NCBI RefSeq assembly: GCF_000151315.2 | Contig: NW_011887292.1 | Coordinates: 1,033,534 to 1,097,533, forward strand | Length of the DNA stretch: 64,000 nt | Direction of reading: 5' to 3' | From: Capsaspora owczarzaki ATCC 30864 | Lineage: Eukaryota > Opisthokonta > Filasterea | Shown: piece by piece, positions 51,198-64,000 of the stretch | Position numbering within the stretch: the first letter of the stretch is position 1 | How the letters are laid out: the number at the start of each line of letters is the position of its first letter | Program-made: the position numbers and the translations under genes | The notes under the pieces: generated by a model | Told to the model about the DNA's origin: nothing | What the model saw: only the letters and a program-made list of their open reading frames with translations | The model's database searches: none

Positions 51198-51468
51198 TGT
51201 GCTCTACCCGTACCTTTAGAACGGGACGTGTCCAGTCTGCCGCAAGGCGGTTGATGGCGCCAATACCGTAGCGTCGAACAGCTCAACTCAGCCTTCCTCC
51301 GCCGCCCCTGCACGATCGTCCACCCCACTTGCCAGCAATTCTGCGTCATCCGTTTCTGCCCCCTCTGCAACAGGAAGAGCCGCCCCTGCTGCCTCCTATG
51401 CCTTTGCGTCGGTAGACGCCGACCCGGACGACGGCGATGCGTTGTACCAATTCCATTCTAGCATTTAA
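49573..51468 (+). CDS. RNF126/RNF115-type RING-H2 ubiquitin ligase, 420 aa
   Basis: Exons: 49573-50207, 50372-50413, 50507-50545, 50636-50817, 50953-51068, 51220-51468; phases agree. The N-terminal zinc finger is YFCHNC...CDHCHTGFVEE (Cys8, 11, 30, 33), as in human RNF126 (YFCHCC...CPRCESGFIEE), which binds BAG6 and ubiquitin. VVNPMVGNPGDYVHD parallels the NPMDYAWG region. The RING-H2 CAVCKDSF...LPCHHLFHNNC then PWLKQNGTCPVCRK is complete and split by an intron. RNF126/115 act in cytosolic quality control of mislocalised proteins. Between the two fingers lie strongly acidic runs (a GAC repeat coding poly-Asp at about 49883-49917). Two exons of only 42 and 39 nt are in frame. The Ser/Ala-rich C-terminus is low complexity. 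Followed head to tail by another E3 gene of a different class. Confidence 0.92.
51131..51195. repeat. GTT/GCT trinucleotide repeats in RNF126-like intron 5
   Basis: About ten GTT units followed by about ten GCT units just upstream of the acceptor at 51219. It is non-coding if the splice model is right. Confidence 0.9.
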
Positions 51469-52243
51469 ATTTGCGTACTGTTGTATGACCAGCCATTGTA
51501 ATAACGATTTTGTCTTGTTGTGTTGTTTGTTTTTTTGTCATTTGCGGTATGAACAGCGGCAACCGAGTGAAAAAGGGGGGAAGTGGTCGAGGAGTTGGCT
51601 CAGATTGACTCTGTTCGCCCCGTGCTTAGATGATTGAAACTCTACACAGAACTCTGCTAGCCGTTGCATGCTGAAGCATCATTCCAAACAGTGGACTGTA
51701 GTGCAAGTTGATGACTTTCGTAAGCCTCGCCCTGCTTGTTTTTTGCACCTTCCGCTTTTTCAACCGTCGGAAATCCCAATGGTTTCTGGTTTTTCCCCAA
51801 TCATTTTTCCCGCGCAATGACCCGCTCTGGGAAAACGCCACTAAACACCCTCCATCGTTTCCCCTTTTACTCACTCCAACACTCGAGCTTTCATTTGATG
51901 TAAGCTACAGACGCACATTCGAGTGAGCGTTACGGCGGTCGCGCCAGACAAGTAGACTAGTACGGCCAAACCCGAGACATGTCTTGGTTCTTTTTTGGTC
52001 GAGCGCAGCATTTTTGGAATCGTTCCAATTTTCCATTTCTTGTTCGAGTTCCTCTTCTTCAGTCAACATTTTTGTTTAAAACAAAAAATCTTTTTTTTTT
52101 CTTGTCTCTTCGTTGCGAATTTTAGTGTAGGCCTTGTGGCTTCCCAAACTTGAACGAAAACCCGTTTGCTGCGCTGCAAACCAACTGAAAGAAAACGCTC
52201 CGCTCGTTTTCGTGATTGTCATCAAAAGTCACTTTAGGACAAC
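51469..52243. other. Intergenic region between two E3 ligase genes
   Basis: 775 bp, tandem genes on both sides. It contains the 3' UTR of the RNF126-like gene and the promoter of the MARCH-type gene. Short frames on both strands show no family similarity. T runs occur near 52090. Confidence 0.5.
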
Positions 52244-53980
52244 ATGCCGCGCCATCAACCCCTTCGAGCACCCGCGTCGCTCCCCCTGTTTGCCTTCAGC
52301 AGTGCAGCTGCCACATCATTGCCGACAACGGCAGGCGGCGTCGAGCAACGTGGCGGCGAACAGCTGGACCCGTTTACGTCGCACGTGTCAGTCGCTGCGA
52401 ACCAGCTGCGAACACCGATCAGCGGCAGCCCGCACCCCCAGCCATCCTCGCCAATGCCCTCCTTCCTTGATTGTCAACAACAACGACAACAACAACATCC
52501 TCAATGCGAGATGCAGCCTCTGACGGGGCGATCTGCCGTGGAAACGGGCGCTGTGGCCGTTGGGGCGATGGGTGCTCAGAAGTGGCCAGCGGAAACCGCA
52601 GATTGCCAAACGCGGCGGCACGTTGTTGTCGCACCTCCCACCTGCACCTCCAACAATCAACGCACCGCCGACCCGTCCCGTGTGCTGTACCTGCCGCCTT
52701 GGTCTGACGATGTGGCGATCGACATGTCGGGAAGCATGGCGCCAGCAGTCTCAGGCAAGCGAGGCAATGCGCCCGATGCGTGGGAAGGCGACTTACTGTT
52801 GGGAAGTGCCGCAAATCTCAAGGCATTACACGTGAACGCTACCAACGCAGCGGCGGCCAACGAGAAGAACGCCGCAATTGCAGGAGCATCAGCCATGGCC
52901 GCTGCCACACTTCGCGACAGGCTGAATGAGGGGGCGGCGCCACCCACTACCACCAAGAAGCGGGTTCAGATCCAAATCACCTCCTTCAACAACCCTGCCG
53001 CCGCCACCGCCGCGAATTCGGACGATCGCGCGCCTGTGGGAGGTTTGCTCAAGTCAAGCTGGTCCCTGCCATCCCTGACAAACATTGCCATGTCGCTCAT
53101 TCCGTCGGGCTACCAGCAGCTGGCTGCAAGGCGTGACGGGGAGAGCGTCGCACTACTTCTGGACGATGGTGCCGCTGAATCCAGAGCCCCGCAGATGCTG
53201 CAAGTGGCCCCTCAACCGCTGTTTCACGTGTCGGACGACGAGGACGATGGCGATGATGTGACGCAAGGTCGCCCCTTGGCATTCTCGACAATTGAGCCGT
53301 TCATTGCTTCAGAATTGGCGATCGCCACCACGGCTGCTGCTGCTGCTGCGGCTGCCAGCGCCAACAACCAGCTCTTGCAGCGCCAAATTAGTCAAAACGC
53401 AGCGGGCAGGCTCGAAGGCCCGATTCACTTCTCGCGCCAGTTCAGCACGACCTCGCAAAGCCAAGGCGACTGCGTGGTTATCGAAGTCGAGGTGCAAAGT
53501 CACAGCGTGCCGAAGCCCCTCGCGGCGCCAGCAAGCACATCGTCAATCGCCAGCAGCAACGCCTTGACCTGCCGGTACTGCAAGATGACCGAAGAGGAAG
53601 CCGAGGAAAAGCTCATCACGCCCTGCGCTTGCAAGGGCAGCATGGGCGCCGTCCATCGCGCATGCCTCCATGCGTGGGTGCTGTCCCCGTACTCGAAAGG
53701 CCGCCGCGACAGCTGTGAGGTGTGCAAAACTGTCTACAGCGCTGATGTCGTTGCGACATGGCAAAACGACGAGCGCTTGCACGACTTGGAACGACGCGAG
53801 GCGGACCTTGACCTGGAGCGTGCCCGCCGTCGGTCGCGCTTGTGCACGCGGATTGTTGTTGCGTCCTCCCAGAGCGTGCTCTGTTCCGACACGGTCATGC
53901 GCGTCATTGTTGTCGCCGCCGTGCTTTTGGTGGTGATTGCCGCCATTGCGTCGGCGTTGATCATCGTGTCTGCCTTTTGA
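52244..53980 (+). CDS. MARCH-type RING-CH membrane ubiquitin ligase, 578 aa
   Basis: Intronless. The RING-CH (C4HC3) domain is near residues 443-490: CRYC, then CACKGSMGAVHRACLHAW, then CEVC. The Cys-x-Cys, seven-residue, His spacing and the Trp after the zinc ligands are those of the MARCH/RINGv class. A predicted transmembrane helix ends the protein (VIVVAAVLLVVIAAIASALI), so it is a tail-anchored or single-pass E3. The first 440 residues are Ala/Ser/Gln-rich and probably disordered. MARCH ligases ubiquitinate membrane cargo in endosomes, Golgi or ER; single-TM RINGv proteins also occur in plants and protists. The substrate is not predictable. No close pairing with a single animal MARCH is claimed. 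The ATG at 52244 is the first Met of the frame. Confidence 0.88.
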   Translation: MPRHQPLRAPASLPLFAFSSAAATSLPTTAGGVEQRGGEQLDPFTSHVSVAANQLRTPISGSPHPQPSSPMPSFLDCQQQRQQQHPQCEMQPLTGRSAVETGAVAVGAMGAQKWPAETADCQTRRHVVVAPPTCTSNNQRTADPSRVLYLPPWSDDVAIDMSGSMAPAVSGKRGNAPDAWEGDLLLGSAANLKALHVNATNAAAANEKNAAIAGASAMAAATLRDRLNEGAAPPTTTKKRVQIQITSFNNPAAATAANSDDRAPVGGLLKSSWSLPSLTNIAMSLIPSGYQQLAARRDGESVALLLDDGAAESRAPQMLQVAPQPLFHVSDDEDDGDDVTQGRPLAFSTIEPFIASELAIATTAAAAAAAASANNQLLQRQISQNAAGRLEGPIHFSRQFSTTSQSQGDCVVIEVEVQSHSVPKPLAAPASTSSIASSNALTCRYCKMTEEEAEEKLITPCACKGSMGAVHRACLHAWVLSPYSKGRRDSCEVCKTVYSADVVATWQNDERLHDLERREADLDLERARRRSRLCTRIVVASSQSVLCSDTVMRVIVVAAVLLVVIAAIASALIIVSAF

Positions 53981-54161
53981 AAAAGTGGCGGCAGCTGTTT
54001 AGTGAATTTTTTGAGAAATTAGCATGTACAATACTAGGAATTTTAGGCACATTCATGTTCTTCTTTTGGTGCGTCAAGTGGATTGCTGCGCTTTACTCGT
54101 GTTACTGTTGGACAAGGAGAAATGCGACAGTATTGTGGACGCCTGCCGTACAGTAGTTTCT

Positions 54162-57884
<3,723 letters not shown>

Positions 57885-57957
57885 CGATCACTTGGCAGGA
57901 AAAGCAAAAAAAAATGAATGAATGACTGGAAGGCAAGAATCACATTGAAAGTCGACC

Positions 57958-57984
57958 ATGAATGAATGAATGAATGAATGAATG
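57958..57984. repeat. AATG tetranucleotide repeat in divergent promoter
   Basis: Six to seven tandem aatg units, with a second shorter block at 57911-57923, between the NEDD4-like and CstF-77 start codons. Confidence 0.85.
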
Positions 57985-58139
57985 CGGCTGACCAGACGCA
58001 CGCAAATCCATGAGCGACTGTTTTCAGATTGCAACGAAGAAACAGCGAAACTGTCGATGCATTGTTTTTTTTTTTTTCTTTTATTTCGTAGTTCAATTCA
58101 TTCTTTGTTTATTGTTTTGTTTGTTGCAGTGCTTTGTGA

Positions 58140-58290
58140 ATGGCGACGCGGGGTGCAACTCGGGCGGATCGTGCTGAAGCGCGGATTGCAGAGCAGCCCT
58201 ACGACGTCGACGCATGGGGAGTGCTGCTCGCCGAAACCAAGGTGTGTTGTTGACAACACATGATGATGATTGACGAATGCATCCTCATGC

Positions 58291-58321
<31 letters not shown>

Positions 58322-61300
58322 GGCAGCGCGGCCTCTCGCATGGAAGCAGCGAGATCTCGACGTTTTCGTTTTGGTTGCAGTCCTGGGTGGTTGAGCAGAT
58401 CGCAGCCTGTGCATTGGTTCGGCATGGGCAGCATTACGCTGCTTGACGCGACGGATCCCGGGTGTGCATCGGGGCGTGGTTGAACTGGAGCCAGGGGTTG
58501 CTGGACGACGGGCTGCAATGGCACTATGCTCACGAACTCTGTCTCCGTCCCTCGTATTCACCCCACACACAGAACATGACAGGAGACCAAGTGCGAGATG
58601 TATTTGAGCGCTTCTTGAAGCTCTTTCCGACTTCCGGTCGCCATTGGAAAATGTACATTGAATTTGAGGTAACAAACATGCTCTCAGCCGCAACGCTCAG
58701 AGCGCCGCGACGATGCCAATCTGGACCTCTTTCGTCGTGCGCGAGAATGGTTGTGCGATGATATCACAACTTACTACAAAACTCTGTCTGCACGCAGGTT
58801 CGCATGGGCCATCCGGACAAGGTCGAAGCAATCTTCCAACGATGCTTGCTCAAAGTTCCCGCAGTCGACCTATGGAAGACATATGTTGGGTATATGCGAG
58901 ACACGAAAAGGACACTTCCGGACTTCCGCGAGGTATGCATGATTTTGGTCGATGGTCCGTGCCCGTTGCTGTGTGTTCATCTGCAAGGAGAATGAGTCAA
59001 CACACGCCGCCCGTTTCTTAATTTGATCCGTTGTCGCTGCAACCCTTGGAGGGGGGAAATACCTACTATTTTGGGGGGAAAAACTCACTTCCAATCTTAA
59101 CGTTGAAAATAGGTTATGACTCAAGCATACGAGTTTACTCTGGAACACGTTGGACTCGACCTGAACTCGACCTCCATCTGGTTGGAGTACATTGACTTTT
59201 TGAAATCGCAAGACGCCGCTGGCAACCCACACGCCGAGGGCATGAAGGCACGTTGTTGTTGTTATTGTTGTTGCCATGTTGGAGTTGGTCGTGGTTGAAA
59301 TTCCTCCGCAATCGCATCCTCACTGCCGCAACATTCTCTTCTGTTACCGCCATCACGCACCTCCTCTTGTTGTTGAAACGTAGATGGATCGAATTCGGCG
59401 CACATACCAGAAGGCAGTCGTTAGCCCGATTGCTCAAGTCGAAGACGCGTGGAAAGGGTACGATGCCTACGAAAACGGTCTCAACCGCATTACGGCCAAA
59501 AAGCTCTTGGCCGAACGATCCGCTGCCTACATGACAGCACGATCTAGTTTCAAGGAGCGCAAGCTTATTCTTGATACCCTGCCAAAGAATTGGATGCCCG
59601 TCCCAGTCGAGGGCTCTGCACGAGAGGTACCAGGTCGATTGTTGTTGTTTGATTGGGGTTTTTGTGGTTTTTGTGGTTGTTGTTGCTGTTGTTGTTGTCG
59701 TTGTCGTTGTTGTCGTTGTCGTTGTTTGGGGGCCAGGGTTTCTTTCGATTGCTCCTCATGGCCGCAAGAAGGGCTGCAACCTCACTTTCCAACTATCCGC
59801 GCTGCGCTCTTGTTTGCATGGACGACAGAATCAAGTCGCGTCGATTTGGCGGCGGTTTATCAACTATGAAAAGAGCAATCCTCTCAAATTAGAGGACCCA
59901 CTCGCCCTGGTCTCACGTGTGATCTATGCCTATCGCCAATGTCTCCTGTCGATGCCGCATCATGTTCACTTTTGGTAAGCCTGAGGAGATTCGAACTGGG
60001 AAAACTACTGTAGCGGGGATGAACCATGTTGCCAACTTGTTTGCGTGATGCAGGATTGATGCTGTCGTGTACCTGGAAACGAACGAGCAAATCGAACGTG
60101 CTGCTTTGTTGTACGTAACTTGTGTTTTAAATCTCTGGCGTTTTGAACCCTTGTCGGTGCTTGTCGCGGCTTGCTTTTGTATTTTTCCTGCTGACCAATC
60201 TTTGTTTGTGCGTTTGTTTTGTTTTCTTGCTTGCTTGCTTGCTTCTTCTATTTTCTCTTTTCTCTTCGTGTGCTGCCTGGTCTCGTCCCGTCCACAGGCT
60301 CAAAGCTGGTTCGGAACTGCTTCCTGAAAACCTGCTGCTGCAATTATTCTACGCAGACTTTGAGGAGCGACGAGGAAATGCTGCGACTGTTAAAGAGATT
60401 TTTGATAATCTCATCAAGGCCAAGCAGCAGGAAATCGATCAAAAGGAGCAACGCGCGCCCGTTGTCAAACCTGCGGAAGCGACCGCAGCTGGGGACGCGA
60501 CAGACACGGCCGGTCAGTCGGAAGGGAACGATGACAACGCTAATCGCGAGTTGAGCCTGGCCTACATCCATCAGATGCGCTTTTTGCGCCGAACTGAGGG
60601 CCTCAAGGCGGCACGTCCCCTCTTCATCACTGCTCGCAAGGATCCTCGCACCACCCACCACCTGTACGTTGCTTCGGCGCACATGGAGTATCACCACGCC
60701 TCGACCGATATTGCCACCAAAATCTTCCGAGCCGGCTTTGGCGCGGGAAAGCTCAAGGGAGATGCCGGATATTCGCTCGCCTTCCTCGATTTCCTCGCCA
60801 GCCTGAATGAAGACAATACGACTCGCGCAGCGTTTGAAGAGCTGGTTGCTCAGACTGACAAGTCGGGAGCGCGCGCACTACTCTCCAAGTTTTTGGCCTT
60901 TGAGAGCGAGAATGGCAGGCAAGTGCATGCTCGAATTGGAAAGCGGGTGGTTGAGGCAAAACAAACACGTTCATTTGTTCGGGGCTTTTTGTTTGTTTGT
61001 TTGTTTGTTTGTTTGTTTGTTTGTTTGTTTGTTTGTTTGTTTGTTTGTTTGTTTGTTTGTTTGTTTGTTTGTTTGTTTTTTCTGTTGGCCTTTTTGCCAT
61101 CTCTCAATTGCAGCACGGCCGCGATTCGATCTATCGACGAGCGCATCCGCACAATGTACGCTGCCGATTTTGACAACAAGCCAGTCTCGATTGCTGCATT
61201 AACGGCGATCGACCGATTCAAGTTTCAAGACGCTTTTCCATGCTCGGACGCCGTGCTAGCCAGCATGGACTACGCCCGAGACCCGACTAGTGGGACAGCA

Positions 61301-61764
61301 GGTTTGTATTGCAAATCAGTCAGTCTTTGGGTGAGTGAAAGATTTGCATTTTCTCTTGTGCTTACTTTGTTCTGTTTGCCCTTGCTTGTGGCAGCTCGTG
61401 TGCCAGTCGGGGCTTCCAGTGTGGCTCCGCTGGCTAGCGAGCCTAAATCCAGATTTCCAATGCCCGATACGGCGGCCATGACGCCATTGAAAGTAGATGC
61501 GACCGAATTCTTGCAGCAGCACTCGTTTGGTCCTTCAGGTGGCGCTCCGGCAGAGTTCAGTAGTGGCCCTGCGTTTGGACGAGGCGCCAGCGACCCGCCA
61601 GCAGGTCCGATGACAACCTACCGCTTCCCTGTCGCGCTTCTTCCTCCTGCAATCGCCTCGCTCCTGCTTGCGCTCCCGCCACCGGACTCGTTTAGTGGAC
61701 CTTTTGTCAACGAGGCAGAGATCATGCAGCTTCTTCCGGCCGTGGTACACGATGGGCATCACCC

Positions 61765-61800
<36 letters not shown>

Positions 61801-62035
61801 CTTCCTGACCCAGCAACCCGGAGCGTTGCAGCACCGCGGCCCGCGACGCTCGCGCTTTGAGCCTATTGCCCCCGAGCAAGAGATGCGTCGATCAACCTTG
61901 CTGCCACGACCTGCAGGGGCCAAGCGGCGCTTTGAAAACGACAGCGATGAGGAACAGGGCTCGGGCGGCGAAATGAGCACGGCAGATATGGATTTGTATC
62001 GGCATCGACAGCAACGCCGATTGACGCAAAATTAA
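58140..62035 (+). CDS. CSTF3: Cleavage stimulation factor subunit 3 (CstF-77 / Rna14), 787 aa
   Basis: Ten exons: 58140-58241, 58573-58668, 58798-58932, 59113-59247, 59384-59626, 59829-59974, 60054-60110, 60298-60918, 61114-61301, 61395-62035; phases agree, with GC donors after 59247 and 60918. HAT repeats fill the first 550 residues: PYDVDAWGVLLAETK, VEAIFQRCLLKVPAVDLWKT, YMRDTKRTLPDFRE, WRRFINYEKSNPLKLEDP and FLRRTEGLKAARPLF match CstF-77 in order. The monkeytail region follows: PMPDTAAMTPLKV, PPPDSFSGPFV. The C-terminus MDLYRHRQQRRL matches DIYRARQQKRI of human. The protein bridges CstF-50/64 to CPSF in pre-mRNA 3' end formation. A CAG repeat codes poly-Gln near 61769. Length lies between human (717) and fungal proteins. 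Confidence 0.95.
60987..61078. repeat. TTTG tetranucleotide array, about 23 copies
   Basis: About 92 bp of uninterrupted tttg units in the 195-nt intron 8 of the CstF-77 gene, between a GC donor (60919) and the acceptor at 61113. It fills nearly half the intron and should be length-polymorphic. Confidence 0.95.
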
Positions 62036-62462
62036 TGGGTGGCTTGCGCGTGGCAAAGCCGGAATGCGTTGAGAACGTCCTGAAGACTGTTGTGGAGCTT
62101 TCTTTGCCCAGGTTCAGTGTGTGTGTGTGTGCTCAAGAAACTTTCATAAACCAAACAACATCAAAATCAACAACTTCTCAACAATACTAGTATCAGCGAA
62201 AGTTTGGTATTTGTTCGGTTTGTAATTTTCCAACGATACATTGCATTCACGCAACATCGACCATCAACGATACAGTAATATGCAAAAGCAGCAACAGAGA
62301 GAACATCAGGAAGGGGAAGGGGCAGACAAATCAACAAAGTGAGTGGAGATACCAGCACCAGAACAAAACGCTACATCGAGAAGTGCCCCAAGAAATGGAC
62401 CAAACCCAACTTTGCGTGGAAATGGCGAAAGAAAGCAGAATTTCAAAAAATCAACCTGGTAC
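62036..62462. other. Convergent intergenic region CstF-77 / maspardin
   Basis: 427 bp between two stop codons. A short GT repeat lies near 62121. It probably holds both 3' UTRs; short frames show no similarity. Confidence 0.5.
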
Positions 62463-63794
62463 TCAAATCAAAATGCTCGACGAGCTGGAGCTGTTCACGT
62501 CGACAATCTCATCGTCGCGGAAGAGGATTTCGGCTGCGCTGGCTTTCGCCTTGCCTTTCAGCGCAGGCTTGGGAGCGGTGATTGCCGGAGCCGCAGAGGC
62601 GGCAGTGGTGGGCTTGCCCTTGGCGGAGCTGCGGCTGCTTGACTGCGAGGCGCTACTACTGCTGCTGCCGCTGCTGCTGCTGCTGTCGGTGGTGGTGGTG
62701 GTGTCGGTGGTGGTAGTGGTGGTGGCGGGAAGGTCTGCAGAACTGCCATTCTTCTTGGAAGAAGAACTGCTCGATGTTGCCGCCGCCGCTGCAGCTGCAT
62801 TATTCAATGTTTGAACCAGCGTGTTTGCGCAAGGGTCGACGTCCGTCCCGGTAAATTGCCGCAAATGCACCTGAGCCGGACGACAAAAAAAACAAAGAAA
62901 TAGTTAGTACTTTACAAATCAAACCCCCAGAAAAGCGATTCGCTGATCCATGCCAAACGTACTTGAATGTACATGGTCACTTCTTCGGGGCGAGAAAGGT
63001 AAGGGAAGTTTCCTCCAGACTTGAGTTGGGCCAGCTTTGCGTGCGGATAGCACTTGTAGAGATCTTCTTTGACACGATTCGAAATGGCACACTCGTCAAA
63101 CACCTGGCGGAAGTTCAGTGTGTCAGAGAATGAGAAACGATTGGTTTTGCATCATGCGATCTAACATCCGCAACCAGCGAAGTGATGCTTACATCCATGA
63201 TTGTTACTGGAACGCGAGAGAGCTTTTGCGGCTCAACGTACGCCTCAAGGCAGTTGAGGGTCAATCGAGATGCGAGTTCGGCTTGCTTTAGTGACTCGAG
63301 CTGCAGTCAAACGACACAATTCCACCGTCAGAAAATGGCAGCACTCCAAAAGAAAAGAAAAACAAAAACCTCCATCAGGCGCCGGAAGATGATGGAATCG
63401 CAACACCCAAAGCACCACATTCCACACGAAAAAAAAAACAATAAGGCTTGGTGGTTACCCGTTCAACCATGAAATCGATCGAATCAGCGATACGCGGCTC
63501 AACGGAAGCCTCCGGGAAGTTTGACAGGAGCAGTCGTCGAAGCAAGAAGGCGGGAATCATCCAGTACGTGCCAGCGTACGGCATGTCGGTGAAAACGCTC
63601 GTGTCCGGAAAGCCGTTGCACAAGAAGAGCGACTGGACGCGCTCGGTCTTGTACATGTACTCGGCAAACTTTTGAGCCAAGAACGCGCCCAGCGATGCGC
63701 CAAACAGATGCACCTTGTTCAATCCCATCGCATCCAGCAGCTTTCGGAAGCCCTCGGCCCAGTTTGTGTGAGTCCAGTACGGCGGGTACTCGAC
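62463..63794 (-). CDS. SPG21: Maspardin (SPG21), N-terminal exons beyond window
   Basis: Visible exons: 63794-63459, 63300-63193, 63103-62963, 62870-62463, all phase 0. The protein reads [40 protein letters not shown], then [75 protein letters not shown]. This follows human maspardin (YPVYWDHLEFCDGFRKLL...[19 protein letters not shown]...GGNFPYLCRSAEVNLYVQ) almost residue for residue. Maspardin is an alpha/beta-hydrolase-fold protein of endosomes that binds CD4 and Rab7; in humans its loss causes spastic paraplegia 21. GASLG sits at the nucleophile elbow, although the family is thought not to be a hydrolase. The last exon adds about 110 Ser/Thr/Ala-rich residues not in animals. The N-terminal part is upstream of base 64000; the bases from 63795 to the edge look like intron, with a GA run near 63880-63905. 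Confidence 0.94.
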
Positions 63795-63873
63795 CTGCAG
63801 ACGAGCAAAAAAGGGCACAAGGGCAGAAGAAGGGCAAAAGGGGGCGAAATGGGTGAGTTGAGAACGGCCTCTG

Positions 63874-63905
<32 letters not shown>

Positions 63906-64000
63906 AGACACAAGCACAGACGCAGGCACTCGAGCATGGTGGGAATAAGTGCGCGGCAAAGGCCACGGGTAGAGGAGAGATGGAGCGAGTGGGTGGACAG

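Overview
The window is nuclear DNA of a compact, intron-rich single-celled eukaryote. I can support 22 protein genes; 20 are internally complete and the two at the edges are cut. Most introns are 70-350 nt, and neighbouring genes are separated by only 90-800 bp. The gene set includes Rho kinase (ROCK) with split PH/C1, an I-BAR plus SH3 (IRSp53-type) protein, Greatwall, a PHLPP-type phosphatase, a C2-WW-HECT ligase of NEDD4 type, maspardin, ST7 and calcineurin B. That points to a unicellular relative of animals (Holozoa). A filasterean such as Capsaspora is my best guess, but this is inferred from gene content, not proven. There is one 100-N assembly gap (15458-15557). I see no tRNA, rRNA, transposon, retroelement or CRISPR array.

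Layout. 1-8 kb: ST7 (-, cut by the left edge), a small membrane protein (-), Greatwall kinase (+), a large Nudix hydrolase (-). 8-18 kb: a short-chain dehydrogenase (+), ER glucosidase II alpha (-), a gap-containing Gln-rich protein (+). 18-28 kb: a 63-residue SERBP1/Stm1-type protein (-), a 1,314-residue RA-PH-LRR-PP2C-protein kinase fusion (-), COG1 (+). 28-45 kb: a coiled-coil protein ending in a WASP-like WH2/central/acidic tail (-), I-BAR-SH3 (+), calcineurin B (-), ROCK (+), a DUF1304 membrane protein (+). 45-54 kb: a 2-oxoglutarate oxygenase (+), GNB1L/Asa1 (-), an RNF126/115-type RING ligase (+), a MARCH-type RING-CH ligase (+). 54-64 kb: NEDD4-like HECT ligase (-), CstF-77/Rna14 (+), maspardin (-, cut by the right edge).

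The most interesting locus is 19274-24300. There a PHLPP-like phosphatase (RA, PH, about 20 LRRs, an intact PP2C) is fused in one polypeptide to an AGC/PKG-like kinase with an atypical catalytic loop and no T-loop acceptor. In animals PHLPP dephosphorylates AGC kinases, so this would place both enzyme types in one chain. Second is the coiled-coil protein at 28400-32964, whose last 70 residues look like an Arp2/3-activating VCA module. It lies near I-BAR and ROCK genes, so three likely actin/Rho regulators sit within 16 kb. Splice sites were set by reading phase and protein family alignment from memory. Six of about 91 introns appear to use GC-AG boundaries, which is a high share.
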